DNA of 64,000 nt from 2-02-FULL-55-14 sp964473365 (GCA_964473365.1 CAYYOV010000005.1:1-64000), one strand, 5' to 3'; numbered from the stretch's first letter, positions 45,763-54,655 are shown. Translations and numbers: made by a program. The notes: generated from the sequence alone by a model not told the origin.

Positions 45763-46349
45763 GTCAGCTGATCTATCGGTGGGATGAGTGGCTGTTCCAT
45801 CTCCTCAATGCGAGATGGACCAATCCGTTCCTGGACGTCGCGATGCCGTTCATCACCGACCTGAACAAGCAGCCGTGGATGCTCGCGCTGGTTGCCGCGC
45901 TGATCGTTTACGGGTTGTGGCGAGGGGGTATTCGCGGTCGACAAGCTGTTCTGGTGCTCGTGCTGACGATCCTTGTGATGGACCAATTCAGTAGTGCCAT
46001 CCTGAAAGAACTCTTCCTCCGGCCTCGGCCGTGCCAGGAACTGACCGACGTCCGGCTGCTGGTCAGTTGCGGCGGTGGCAGGTCGTTTCCGTCAAGCCAT
46101 GCGGTCAACACCTTTGCGGGAGCGATCGTACTTGGTTTCTTCTATCCTCGTGCAGTCTGGTATTTGCTCGGATACGGTCTGGTCGTGGCCTATTCACGCG
46201 TGTACGTGGGCGTGCACTACCCGCTCGACGTGATCGGTGGCGCCGTCATCGGGATGGCTGGGGGGGCGATGATGGTCTGGATCAGTTCTGCTGTGGTCCG
46301 GGTTATCCGGCGCCGGCAGAAACGCTCGGACACTGGCAGGAGTGGGTGA
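45759..46349 (+). CDS. PAP2-family membrane phosphatase
   Basis: 196 residues, several membrane helices. All three PAP2 motifs are present: KELFLRPRP, SFPSSHA and SRVYVGVHYPLDV, with the catalytic His in each of the last two. Candidate substrates are undecaprenyl diphosphate or phosphatidylglycerol phosphate; sequence alone does not decide. ATG overlaps dedA by four bases and the stop overlaps lnt by one. Confidence 0.9.
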   Translation: MSQLIYRWDEWLFHLLNARWTNPFLDVAMPFITDLNKQPWMLALVAALIVYGLWRGGIRGRQAVLVLVLTILVMDQFSSAILKELFLRPRPCQELTDVRLLVSCGGGRSFPSSHAVNTFAGAIVLGFFYPRAVWYLLGYGLVVAYSRVYVGVHYPLDVIGGAVIGMAGGAMMVWISSAVVRVIRRRQKRSDTGRSG

Positions 46350-47848
46350 TGACTTCGCACGGCTGGTATCGTTCGTGGGTCATCCGTTCGCTGCTCAGCG
46401 GTATCCTTTTGGGGGCGGCCTTTCCACCGTCGCCGGTTCCGTCGATCGCTTTCATCGCCTTCCTGCCGTGGTTGACGGTATTCGACGACGAGCGGTCATT
46501 CGGCCGAATGTTCCGGGCCAGCTATGCCATGTTGCTGGCGTTCCANNNNNNNNNNNNNNNNNNNNNNNNNNNNNNNNNNNNNNNNNNNNNNNNNNNNNNN
46601 NNNNNNNNNNNNNNNNNNNNNNNNNNNNNNNNNNNNNNNNNNNNNATCCAGATGGCAGAATTGTTCTCTGTGACAGGCCTGACGTTGCACGTGCTCATCT
46701 TCAATGTTCTGGCGTTTGCGGTTCTTGAGAAGACGGCAGAAAATCCCTTGCCGGTTGAGCGTCGACGGATCATCGGTCTTGTGGCAGTCATGGTTGGCGT
46801 GTACGTTGGTCCGCTCGTCTACGGATGGGTGAGGATGACCGATGTCCAGGGGAACGACGCCGGTCGTGACGAAGTGCGCGTCACCGTCATCCAGCCGAAT
46901 GCGGACCCGTGGGAAAAATGGGGACTCCCGGCCGGCGAAAAATGGACGGCCTACGAGCGACAGTTGGTCGTGCTCGATTCGCTGACGCGTGATCGCGCGG
47001 TGGATAGCGCTGACCTCGTCGTCTGGCCGGAGACTGCCTTGCCGTTCCATGTGTTGCTGCCGGGCTACCGGCACTGGCTAGACCGCGTGCAGCGCCTCAT
47101 GGGTGATGTTGGGGCGGAGCTCGTGACCGGCCTCCCGCATGCGAAGTACTTTGACAACGACGCCGCACCCATCACGTCACGTCGCATCGGGGAATCGGAC
47201 CGCTACGTCGAATCGTATAACTCGATCACGACGATCGCCGCCGATGGTACGGTCGGACCTGTGTATGGCAAGATCGTTCTGGTCCCGTTCGCAGAACGAT
47301 TGCCTCATGCGGAGGCCCTCCGATTCCTCATCGAGCCGTTGCGATGGAACGTCGGGATCAGCAGTTGGGGCAAGGGGAGCGACACGACCGTCTTCGTGGC
47401 GCATACGCGCGACGGCCGCGAGGTTCGCTTCTCGGCCATGATCTGCTACGAATCAGTGTATCCGGAATTTGTTCGGGAGTTCGTGAGGCGCGGAGCTCAA
47501 TTGCTCGTTGTCGTGACAAACGATAGTTGGTGGGGCAATACGTCCGGTGCCTATCAGCACGCCGCATATGCAAGCCTGCGTGCGGTCGAATTCCGTCGGT
47601 GGGTGGTCCAAAGCGCCAATGGGGGGATCTCCACGGTGGTTGCGCCGACGGGGCACGCCGTCCGCCGCTCGAGCCTGTTCGAGCGTACTGCGTGGACGGT
47701 CCCTGTCCATCAGAATGACGTACAAACCTTCTATGCCAGATACGGCGATGTCGCTGGAGCGCTGAGTGTCGTGGGAGCGGCGTTCCTGACGCTCTGGGCG
47801 TTGGTCAATTGGGTTGGGGAGCGAAGGAAGCGCTCGTCCGCATCGTGA
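46349..47848 (+). CDS. lnt: Apolipoprotein N-acyltransferase, interrupted by an assembly gap
   Basis: Adds the third acyl chain to lipoproteins at the inner membrane. Start ATG 46349 (TGATG overlap). After 65 N-terminal residues (GILLGAAFPPSPVPSIAFIA) the gene is broken by 100 N. The nitrilase-like domain downstream is whole: catalytic Glu (VVWPETALPF, 47030), Lys (YGKIVLVPFAERLP, 47270) and Cys (AMICYESVYPEF, 47444). Compared with the family, about 100 residues seem to be missing across the gap, more than the 33 that 100 bases would encode. It complements the LolCDE genes at 39686-42851. Confidence 0.9.
   Translation: MTSHGWYRSWVIRSLLSGILLGAAFPPSPVPSIAFIAFLPWLTVFDDERSFGRMFRASYAMLLAFXXXXXXXXXXXXXXXXXXXXXXXXXXXXXXXXXXIQMAELFSVTGLTLHVLIFNVLAFAVLEKTAENPLPVERRRIIGLVAVMVGVYVGPLVYGWVRMTDVQGNDAGRDEVRVTVIQPNADPWEKWGLPAGEKWTAYERQLVVLDSLTRDRAVDSADLVVWPETALPFHVLLPGYRHWLDRVQRLMGDVGAELVTGLPHAKYFDNDAAPITSRRIGESDRYVESYNSITTIAADGTVGPVYGKIVLVPFAERLPHAEALRFLIEPLRWNVGISSWGKGSDTTVFVAHTRDGREVRFSAMICYESVYPEFVREFVRRGAQLLVVVTNDSWWGNTSGAYQHAAYASLRAVEFRRWVVQSANGGISTVVAPTGHAVRRSSLFERTAWTVPVHQNDVQTFYARYGDVAGALSVVGAAFLTLWALVNWVGERRKRSSAS
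46546..46645. other. Assembly gap (100 N)
   Basis: Exactly 100 undetermined bases inside lnt, a standard placeholder for a scaffold join of unknown length. Confidence 0.99.
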
Positions 47849-47893
47849 TGCGATAGGTCCCCAAAGGCATTTCCGGAAAGAGAGACCGAGAAG

Positions 47894-48919
47894 ATGATCG
47901 ATCTTCGGAGTGATACAGTCACGAAGCCGACGCCGGCAATGCGTGAGGCCATGTTCAAGGCCGAAGTCGGGGACGACGTCTATGCTGAGGACCCGACGGT
48001 CATACGGCTTCAGGAGCAGGTCGCCGAACGTCTGGGGATGGAAGCGGCACTGTTCGTGCCGAGCGGTGTCATGGCGAACCAAACGGCGATCAAGACGCAC
48101 ACGCAGCCGGGTGATGAAGTGATCGTCGAGTCGGGAGCGCACATTATCCAGTATGAAACGGGTGCGGCTCCGGTCATCTCCGGCGTTCAACTGCGAACGT
48201 TCGTCGCCACACGCGGGATCCCTTCTGTAGAAGCCATCGCTCCGCTGGTGCGCGGCACGAACTACCATTTGCCGGTGACGAGGCTCGTCTGTCTCGAGAA
48301 TACGCATAACAAGGCGGGCGGCACGGTCGTCCCGGTCGAGACGGTCCGGGCGATACGCGATTTCACGAAGGAGCGAGGCATCGCACTCCACATGGACGGA
48401 GCCAGATTGTGGAATGCCTGCGTGGCGAACGGAACGAAGCCTTCCGACTACGGCCGGCTCGTGGACAGCATGGCGGTCTGTTTTTCGAAAGGTCTCGGGG
48501 CGCCGATTGGCTCTGCAGTTGTTGGAAAGAAGGAGTGGGTCCAGAAGGCGCGGCGGGTCCGGAAAATGCTGGGGGGTGGGATGCGCCAGGTCGGCATGAT
48601 CGCCGCCGCGGCGTTGTATGCCCTGGAGCATCACGTGGACCGGCTGGCGGAGGACCATGCCAACGCCAAGCTGTTCGCGGACATTGTTTCGCGCTCAAAG
48701 TCGTTGACCATCGACCATGATACCGTCGAGACGAACATCGTTGCCATGGATGTGACCAGGACCGGAAAGGATGCCGCGCAGCTGGTCGCGCTGGCTCGCG
48801 AGCACGGTGTTCTGCTGACGGACATGGACCCTCGCACGTTGCGTGCGACGACGCACCTGGACGTCACACGAGAAGAGGTTCGCATCGCAGCTGAGACACT
48901 TCTGAAGCTCGTGCCGTAG
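47894..48919 (+). CDS. ltaE: Low-specificity L-threonine aldolase
   Basis: 341 residues. Pyridoxal-phosphate enzyme that splits threonine or allo-threonine to glycine and acetaldehyde. The start IDLRSDTVTKPTPAMREAM and GDDVYAEDPTV are family hallmarks; cofactor Lys199 lies in FSKGLGAPIGS. ATG 47894 has only a weak purine-rich leader. In the 107 bases that follow I see a small GCTTCC-AGA-GGAAGC hairpin (48938-48952), too weak to call a terminator with confidence. Confidence 0.94.
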   Translation: MIDLRSDTVTKPTPAMREAMFKAEVGDDVYAEDPTVIRLQEQVAERLGMEAALFVPSGVMANQTAIKTHTQPGDEVIVESGAHIIQYETGAAPVISGVQLRTFVATRGIPSVEAIAPLVRGTNYHLPVTRLVCLENTHNKAGGTVVPVETVRAIRDFTKERGIALHMDGARLWNACVANGTKPSDYGRLVDSMAVCFSKGLGAPIGSAVVGKKEWVQKARRVRKMLGGGMRQVGMIAAAALYALEHHVDRLAEDHANAKLFADIVSRSKSLTIDHDTVETNIVAMDVTRTGKDAAQLVALAREHGVLLTDMDPRTLRATTHLDVTREEVRIAAETLLKLVP

Positions 48920-49026
48920 CCGACATGCTGTCAGCAGGCTTCCAGAGGAAGCACCCGAAGACAATGAAAACGTTACCGCCATTCTGATCGTCGCGCCAAC
49001 CCGTCTCATTCATCTCTTCCCGTTCC

Positions 49027-49485
49027 ATGGATCGTTCGCTCTTTTCGTTCTCCACCCCCCTCCAGGTCCGCAACTATGAGGTCGACTGGCAAGGGATCGT
49101 ACACAACGGCAACTACCTCCTGTACTGCGAGGTAGGTCGGATCGAGTACCTGAAGCACATCGGCGCCCGCGTGGACATCACCACCATCAATAGCGCATCC
49201 CGTGTCGTGCTGGTGCGGAATGAGATCGACTACCGTTTGCCGGCAAAACTTGGCGAGGAACTGAAGATCCACACCCGCACGGCGTGGATCCGTACTTCGA
49301 GCTTTGCCATGGAAGGCCTCATCGAACGGCCGTCGACCGGAGAGATCCTGGTCGAGAACGTGGCGATCCATGCGTGGTTGGACCGTGGACGCGACGTCTC
49401 GATCCCCGTTCCCGAGGAGTTCCGGGAGCTGGTCCGGCGGTTCGAAGGCGACCGATGCCAATTCCTCGCTCCCAGGGCGTCATGA
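49027..49485 (+). CDS. Acyl-CoA thioesterase of the 4HBT hot-dog family
   Basis: 152 residues. The active-site pattern YEVDWQGIVHNGNYLLYCEV matches YbgC/FadM-type thioesterases, with the catalytic Asp in VDWQGIVH. The central SRVVLVRNEIDYRLPAKLGE continues the hot-dog fold. The natural acyl-CoA substrate is unknown. ATG overlaps nothing upstream; the stop overlaps trpE by four bases. Confidence 0.87.
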   Translation: MDRSLFSFSTPLQVRNYEVDWQGIVHNGNYLLYCEVGRIEYLKHIGARVDITTINSASRVVLVRNEIDYRLPAKLGEELKIHTRTAWIRTSSFAMEGLIERPSTGEILVENVAIHAWLDRGRDVSIPVPEEFRELVRRFEGDRCQFLAPRAS

Positions 49486-50999
49486 CGACATTCGAGGAAT
49501 TCCGCCGGTCGGCGGAACAGGCCAATGTCATCCCGGTCGTCCACCGCGTTCTGGCAGACGCTGAGACGCCCGTGTCGGTCTACCTGCGCCTGCGTGAACG
49601 ATCGACACACAGCTTCCTACTGGAGAGCGTCGACGGCGGTGATGCCATCGCCCGATACTCCTTTCTGGGATCCGATCCCTTCATGATCGCGCGGATCGAA
49701 GGGAACCGACTCTCCCTCGAACCGCGCCACGACGACGTCTCAGTGCTTCCGTCGCTCGTCGCTCCTGATGACCATCCGATCGAAGGGCTGAAAAAGATCT
49801 TTCGAGCGATCCGGACACCTCAGATCCCCGGGATCCCGCGATTCACCGGAGGCGCTGTCGGGTTCTTCGGATTCGAGACCGCCGCGCTGATGGAGCGTTT
49901 GTCGGTCGAGGAACCCGCAAGGGGCGATCTGCCCGACGGTGTCCTGATGTTCTTTGACACGGTGGTCATTTTTGACAATGTGCTCCGACAGGTGTTTCTC
50001 ATTTCCAATGGATTCGTGCCGCTGGAAGGCCGGACCGAGTCGCACATGCGGGCCGAATACGACAAGGCGGCCGTGGAAGTGCACAAACTCGAAGCGATGC
50101 TGCAACAACCTGTCGATGGGGGATTGAAAGCCCCACACGCCGTCGGGGATAGGACGTTGGGCATCACGCGGGAACAGTATGAGGGTTGGGTGCGAGCGGC
50201 CCAGGACTACATTCGCGCAGGAGATGTGTTTCAGGTGGTCCTTTCGCAAGAGGTCCGGCAACCATTCAAAGGCGACCCCTTCACGCTCTACCGCGTCCTT
50301 CGGCGGTTGAATCCTTCGCCGTATATGTATCACCTGCAGCTGGGTGATTCGGCCATCGTTGGAGCATCACCAGAAATGCTGGTGCGCGTCGACGGACGGT
50401 CTGTCGAGACGCGGCCAATCGCCGGAACCCGACGCCGGGGCGCGAACCGGGTCCAGGACGAGGCGCTTGCGAGGGAGCTGTTGGCGGACGTCAAAGAACG
50501 TGCAGAGCACCTGATGCTTGTCGACCTCGGACGAAACGACATCGGTCGGATCTGCACGTTTGGTACGGTGTCGGTCTCGACGTACATGCAGGTCGAATAC
50601 TTCTCACACGTCATGCACCTGGTCTCCAGCGTTCGGGGCACGCTCCGCGACGACGTGACCGCCCTCGACGGATTGATGGCCTGCTTCCCGGCCGGAACGC
50701 TGACTGGTGCTCCCAAGATCCGCTCGCTCCAGATCATCGGCGAGCTGGAACGGGACCGCCGCGGCGTGTACGGCGGCGCCGTCGCGTATCTCGATTTCTC
50801 CGGCAACATGGATTCCTGTATCGCGATCAGAACCATGGTGGCCCACGACGGCCAACTGCGCTTCCGAAGCGGTGCTGGCATTGTGCTCGATTCCCGGCCC
50901 TCTCGGGAGTATGAGGAAACGATGGAAAAGTTGGCCGCCACCTTCCGCGCGGTGGACGAGGCGGCCGCTTTGATGGATGATAAGGGACGGACCGTATGA
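49482..50999 (+). CDS. trpE: Anthranilate synthase component I
   Basis: 505 residues from ATG 49482. Makes anthranilate from chorismate with ammonia from TrpG. The tryptophan feedback site LLES is near residue 47, followed by YSFLGSDP; the chorismate-binding core shows PIAGTRRRG, DLGRNDIGRI, CFPAGTLTGAPK and AYLDFSGNMDSCIAIRT. TrpE rather than PabB is favoured by LLES and the trpG partner. It lies 26 kb from trpD, so the pathway is split over two loci. Confidence 0.95.
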   Translation: MTTFEEFRRSAEQANVIPVVHRVLADAETPVSVYLRLRERSTHSFLLESVDGGDAIARYSFLGSDPFMIARIEGNRLSLEPRHDDVSVLPSLVAPDDHPIEGLKKIFRAIRTPQIPGIPRFTGGAVGFFGFETAALMERLSVEEPARGDLPDGVLMFFDTVVIFDNVLRQVFLISNGFVPLEGRTESHMRAEYDKAAVEVHKLEAMLQQPVDGGLKAPHAVGDRTLGITREQYEGWVRAAQDYIRAGDVFQVVLSQEVRQPFKGDPFTLYRVLRRLNPSPYMYHLQLGDSAIVGASPEMLVRVDGRSVETRPIAGTRRRGANRVQDEALARELLADVKERAEHLMLVDLGRNDIGRICTFGTVSVSTYMQVEYFSHVMHLVSSVRGTLRDDVTALDGLMACFPAGTLTGAPKIRSLQIIGELERDRRGVYGGAVAYLDFSGNMDSCIAIRTMVAHDGQLRFRSGAGIVLDSRPSREYEETMEKLAATFRAVDEAAALMDDKGRTV

Positions 51000-51562
51000 T
51001 CCTGGTGATCGACAACTACGACTCCTTTACCTACAACCTCGTGCAATACCTTGGCGAGCTAAAGCAGGAGGTCACGGTCGTCAGGAATGACGAGACGACG
51101 CCCGCAGCGATCAAGTCCATGGGGCCGAAAGGCATCCTCATCTCTCCGGGGCCATGCACACCCGCCGAAGCAGGCGTTTCAGTCGATGTAATCAAGGAGT
51201 GTGGTCCATCCATACCGATCTTGGGTGTCTGTCTTGGCCACCAATCGATCGGAGCGGCATATGGAGGCGTCGTCAAGCGAGCGAGCGAGATCGTCCACGG
51301 CAAGACCTCGCGCATCCACCATTCGGGTAGGGGGGTATTCCTCGGGATCCCTTCGCCCTTTACGGCCACGCGCTACCATTCGCTCATCGTCGAGCGAGAA
51401 AGCATTCCGTCGGACCTCGAGATCACGGCTTGGACCGACGATGGCACCATCATGGGAGTCCAACACCGCAGGTATCGGGTGTTCGGCGTACAGTTCCATC
51501 CGGAATCGATCGCGACGGAGTTCGGCCACGAGCTTCTGAAGAACTTTCTTGCCATGAGGTGA
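50996..51562 (+). CDS. trpG: Anthranilate synthase component II (glutamine amidotransferase)
   Basis: 188 residues, class I amidotransferase with nucleophile Cys79 in LGVCLGHQ and the His-Glu pair in QFHPESIATE. DNYDSFTYNLVQYLG starts the protein. It supplies ammonia to TrpE and could also serve PabB. It overlaps trpE by four bases (ATGA). Confidence 0.95.
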   Translation: MILVIDNYDSFTYNLVQYLGELKQEVTVVRNDETTPAAIKSMGPKGILISPGPCTPAEAGVSVDVIKECGPSIPILGVCLGHQSIGAAYGGVVKRASEIVHGKTSRIHHSGRGVFLGIPSPFTATRYHSLIVERESIPSDLEITAWTDDGTIMGVQHRRYRVFGVQFHPESIATEFGHELLKNFLAMR

Positions 51563-51601
51563 CGGTGAAGAGGGGCGAAGCGCATGGAAGGAACGATGGT
51601 G

Positions 51602-51615
51602 CACGTCTCGACGTG
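51602..51615. promoter_or_regulatory. Palindrome ahead of the sugar ABC importer (candidate operator)
   Basis: CACGTCTCGACGTG: two perfect 6-base arms around TC, in the 85-base gap between trpG and the binding-protein gene. It has the size of a repressor operator half-site pair, but no regulator gene is nearby and chance occurrence is possible. Confidence 0.25.
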
Positions 51616-51647
51616 ATCAGCGCCGGACTCCATCGCACGCGCCTGAC

Positions 51648-52913
51648 ATGAACCATCGATGGCTCGCTTTGGCTGCCATCGTTGTGCTGATGGCTGCTGT
51701 GGCTCTTGATTGTGGCCGCCGGGAACGAGACCCCGGCCTCGTCGAATTGTGGACACTGCAGCTTTCGCCCACGTTCGACGACTATATGAACGGGATCTTG
51801 GGGCGCTTTGAAGCTACACATCCGGGCGTGAAGGTCCGATGGGTGGATGTGCCGTATGAGGGCTTCACACAGAAGCTCATTGCCGCGCTTTCGGCAGGCG
51901 ACGCTCCCGACGTCGTCAATCTTCCAGCCGATTTGATCCTTCAATACGTTCGCCTCGACGCACTGGCGTCCGTCGATACGCTCATCCCGGATGACCAACA
52001 GGCCGACTACCTTCCCGCGGCTTTGGAACCGATGCGCTTCGGAGGCCAGACCTATGGTGTTCCCTGGTATCTTGCCACGAAGATCCTCATCGCCGATTCT
52101 ACAGCCCTGCTGGCGGCGGGTCTCTCGACCGACCTTCCGACGACATATGACGGCATCCTCACGCTTGCCCTTGCCTACCGCGCGAAGACAGGACGCCCCG
52201 GTTTCTTCTTCAATCTTGTGGTCGACAGCTACATGCTTCAGGTTTTCGAGAGCGAGGGCATCCCTGTCCTTTCATCGGACGGCCGCCGGGCGGTGTTTGC
52301 CGTTCCGCAGGCAGTGAAGGTCCTCCAGGGTTGGCTCGAGGCCTTCTCTCGTGGTGCGCTCCCCCGCGAATCGCTCATGGCCGGCCACCAGGGAGGGATC
52401 GATCTGTACCAGGCCGGCGCAGTGCCGATGTTCATCGGGGCTCCTCAGTTCCTCCGGCTTATCGCAGAGAATGCGCCCGACCGTCTGAAGCAAACGATCG
52501 TGGCGCCGGCTCCGACGGGGGCCGCCGGTTGGAAGGAGTTGGACGTTATGGCGCTTGCGGTCACGAGCACGTCGCGGAACCCGCGTGCTGCGGCTGACCT
52601 CGCGGCGTTCATCACGTCCGGTCCTGTGCAACTCGAGTTCTCCAAGCTCGTTCCTGTTTTTCCGTCCGTTCGCTCAGCGTTGCAGGACCGTACCTTCCGT
52701 ATGAGTGACGGTTCGCTTGCCGGTACTGCGCGCCTGACGGCCGCGGTCCAGCTCCCGGCAGCAAGAGTTCTCCGGCCGTCGATTCCCCAGTACCCGCGAC
52801 TTCGCGAGATCTTCAAAGACCAGATGCTGGCCTGCTTCCTGGGTCGTCGGACGGCTGGTGCGGCGCTTGCCGAAGCTCAACGACAGTGGAACGAAGTCCT
52901 GGCCGAGCCATGA
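51648..52913 (+). CDS. Sugar ABC transporter substrate-binding lipoprotein
   Basis: 421 residues of the family 1 (maltose-type) binding proteins. N-terminal hydrophobic signal with Cys near residue 22 (MAAVALDCGRRE) suggests a lipoprotein. VELWTLQLSPTFDDYMNGIL, FEATHPGVKVRWVDVPYEGF, and AALSAGDAPDVVNLP are typical. The sugar bound is unknown. It heads a three-gene operon with two permeases, but no ATPase gene is present. Confidence 0.9.
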   Translation: MNHRWLALAAIVVLMAAVALDCGRRERDPGLVELWTLQLSPTFDDYMNGILGRFEATHPGVKVRWVDVPYEGFTQKLIAALSAGDAPDVVNLPADLILQYVRLDALASVDTLIPDDQQADYLPAALEPMRFGGQTYGVPWYLATKILIADSTALLAAGLSTDLPTTYDGILTLALAYRAKTGRPGFFFNLVVDSYMLQVFESEGIPVLSSDGRRAVFAVPQAVKVLQGWLEAFSRGALPRESLMAGHQGGIDLYQAGAVPMFIGAPQFLRLIAENAPDRLKQTIVAPAPTGAAGWKELDVMALAVTSTSRNPRAAADLAAFITSGPVQLEFSKLVPVFPSVRSALQDRTFRMSDGSLAGTARLTAAVQLPAARVLRPSIPQYPRLREIFKDQMLACFLGRRTAGAALAEAQRQWNEVLAEP

Positions 52914-53761
52914 GTCGCCGATTCACCATCTTCGTGTTGCTCGCGCCGGCGGGGAGTTTCCTGATCCTCTTCACGGCCGTCCCATTCTTCGATGTTGTTC
53001 GCATGTCATTCGAACAGCATTCGTTCGTCCATCCGCCCGTCTGGGTCGGATTTGGTCAATACGCGGCCCTGTGGCAGGATCCAGCGGCGCTCGCGGCGCT
53101 CGGCAACAGTTTGGCGTACCTCCTCGTCACCCCTATGGTCATTGGGCTATCGCTCGGTGTCGCATTTCTGCTCAGGTCGGAGTGGCGGGGGAGAGGTGTG
53201 ATGCGTCTTGTGATGTTTCTGCCGGTCCTGACGCCGATGGTCGTGGGCGGGATCATGTGGCGTTGGATCTTCCAGGAAGATGTCGGACTCTTGAACGCCC
53301 TGTTGATGAGTGGTGGTATCGTAGGCGGACCGATCCCGTGGCTTTCGTCGTACCCGTTGAACCTGATCACGTCGATGACCCTGACGATCTGGAAGGGCTT
53401 GGGGTACTACGGATTGATCTTCGTTGCCGGGTTGACCGCGATCCCGCGCGAAGTAGAGGAAAGCGCCGAATTGGAGGGAGCCGAAGGCTGGACGAAGTTC
53501 TGGCATATCATCGTTCCATTGCTGCGTCCCACGATCCTCGTGGCCTCCGTCATTTCGGGTATTTCAGCACTGAAGGTCTTCGATGAGCTCTATGTTCTTG
53601 CTCCGCACGCAGCAGCGTCCCAGAAGACCATCCTGCCGCTGATCTATCAGATGGCGTTTGTGGACCTCCGGTTCGGACCGGCGGCAGCTTTGAGTGTCAT
53701 TCTCTTCCTCGCGCTTCTGGGGATGTCGGTGCTGCAGATGAGAATGTGGAGGGACGAGTGA
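52910..53761 (+). CDS. Sugar ABC transporter permease, MalF type
   Basis: 283 residues from ATG 52910 (ATGA overlap). Six predicted membrane helices, beginning with FVLLAPAGSFLILFTAVPFF. The EAA loop EESAELEGAEGWTKFWHIIVP, which docks the ATPase, is intact, so a partner ATPase must exist elsewhere. Overlaps the next permease by four bases. Confidence 0.9.
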   Translation: MSRRFTIFVLLAPAGSFLILFTAVPFFDVVRMSFEQHSFVHPPVWVGFGQYAALWQDPAALAALGNSLAYLLVTPMVIGLSLGVAFLLRSEWRGRGVMRLVMFLPVLTPMVVGGIMWRWIFQEDVGLLNALLMSGGIVGGPIPWLSSYPLNLITSMTLTIWKGLGYYGLIFVAGLTAIPREVEESAELEGAEGWTKFWHIIVPLLRPTILVASVISGISALKVFDELYVLAPHAAASQKTILPLIYQMAFVDLRFGPAAALSVILFLALLGMSVLQMRMWRDE

Positions 53762-54567
53762 GACGGATCGTACGCACATTAGGCGTTCTCGTCCTCGGAG
53801 TTGTCCTGGCGGGTCCGTTCGTCTGGATGGCTGTCACTTCGATCAAGGGTACTGAAGAGATCTTCGCGGTTCCGCCATCGCTCATTCCGTCTGACCCGCA
53901 GTGGTCGAACTTTGTGGACGTCTGGCGTCAGATCCCATTCGCGACATATGCCATCAACAGTCTGCTCGTCGCGGGTGGGTCGGTCGTCCTGATGGTCGTG
54001 CTTTCTGCCGCGGCAGCGTATCCGCTCGCGAGGATGAGGTTCCGCGGCCGCACTTTCATCCTGGGGGCACTGCTGGCGAGTTTGCTCATCCCGGAACAGA
54101 TCCTGTTCGTCCCGCTATTCAGTTTGGTGATGCAGTTCGGATTGCTGAACACCCTCCCGGGTATTGTCGTGCCGTTCGCGGTCAACGCATTTGGAATCCT
54201 CTATCTGCGTCAGTACTATCTGACGATCCCGCGGGAACTTGACGATGCAGCCGCCCTCGACGGCTGTTCACCGCTTCGATATTGGTGGTCGATCCTTTTG
54301 CCGTTGTCACGTCCCGCGCTGGGTTCTCTGGCTGTCCTTACGTTCGTCAGCTCGTGGAACAATCTCCTGTGGCCGCTGATCGTTGCACGCGATGCTTCCG
54401 CGATGACGCTGCCCGTCGGCTTGACCGGACTGACCACGGCATTTTCGGCGAATTTTCGTCTCGTTGCCGCGGGTGCCGTACTCTCGCTGATCCCGGCGCT
54501 CCTTGTCTATGTGGTCGGTCAAAAGGCACTCGTTGAAGGCCTTACACGAGGAGGGGTAAAGGGATAG
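53758..54567 (+). CDS. Sugar ABC transporter permease, MalG type
   Basis: 269 residues from GTG 53758 (GTGA overlap with the MalF-type gene); a GTG at 53746 adds four residues. Helices as in MalG, with EAA loop IPRELDDAAALDGCSPLRYW. Together with the two preceding genes it forms the membrane and periplasmic part of a carbohydrate importer. It ends 56 bases before the hairpin at 54623, which could serve as its terminator. Confidence 0.9.
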   Translation: MRRIVRTLGVLVLGVVLAGPFVWMAVTSIKGTEEIFAVPPSLIPSDPQWSNFVDVWRQIPFATYAINSLLVAGGSVVLMVVLSAAAAYPLARMRFRGRTFILGALLASLLIPEQILFVPLFSLVMQFGLLNTLPGIVVPFAVNAFGILYLRQYYLTIPRELDDAAALDGCSPLRYWWSILLPLSRPALGSLAVLTFVSSWNNLLWPLIVARDASAMTLPVGLTGLTTAFSANFRLVAAGAVLSLIPALLVYVVGQKALVEGLTRGGVKG

Positions 54568-54581
54568 GCGCAAGGCCTCTC

Positions 54582-54612
54582 TTGCTTCTTGAGCAAGGGG
54601 GGTGTATATTGA
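54582..54612 (+). promoter_or_regulatory. Promoter for rimP-nusA-infB
   Basis: TTGCTT at 54582-54587, 17 bases, TATATTGA at 54605-54612. It lies upstream of the hairpin at 54623-54652 and of rimP. Short GCAAG/CTTGC repeats at 54570-54597 overlap the TTG element. Confidence 0.6.
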
Positions 54613-54622
54613 AATGTTTCGG

Positions 54623-54652
54623 AATAGCCCGCTGGAACGGGCTATTTTTTTT
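54623..54652 (+). terminator. Intrinsic terminator in the rimP leader
   Basis: Perfect 9-pair stem AATAGCCCG (54623-54631) and CGGGCTATT (54638-54646) with loop CTGGAA, running into eight Ts (54645-54652). It is the most canonical terminator of the window, yet it lies after the predicted promoter and three bases before the rimP ATG. It may end the upstream transporter operon, act as an attenuator for rimP-nusA-infB, or both. Confidence 0.85.
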
Positions 54653-54655
54653 GCT

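Noticed and set aside
48938..48952. Hairpin GCTTCC-AGA-GGAAGC after the threonine aldolase as terminator
   Set aside because: Six pairs and no T run; too weak to list as a feature.
54570..54597. Alternative GCAAG/CTTGC hairpins as a riboswitch-like switch before rimP
   Set aside because: The stems are only 5-6 pairs and lie at or before the TTG element, so they would not be in the rimP transcript.
54602..54655. Upstream GTG start for rimP at 54602
   Set aside because: It would overlap the -7 promoter box and translate the terminator hairpin; the added residues are not part of the family.
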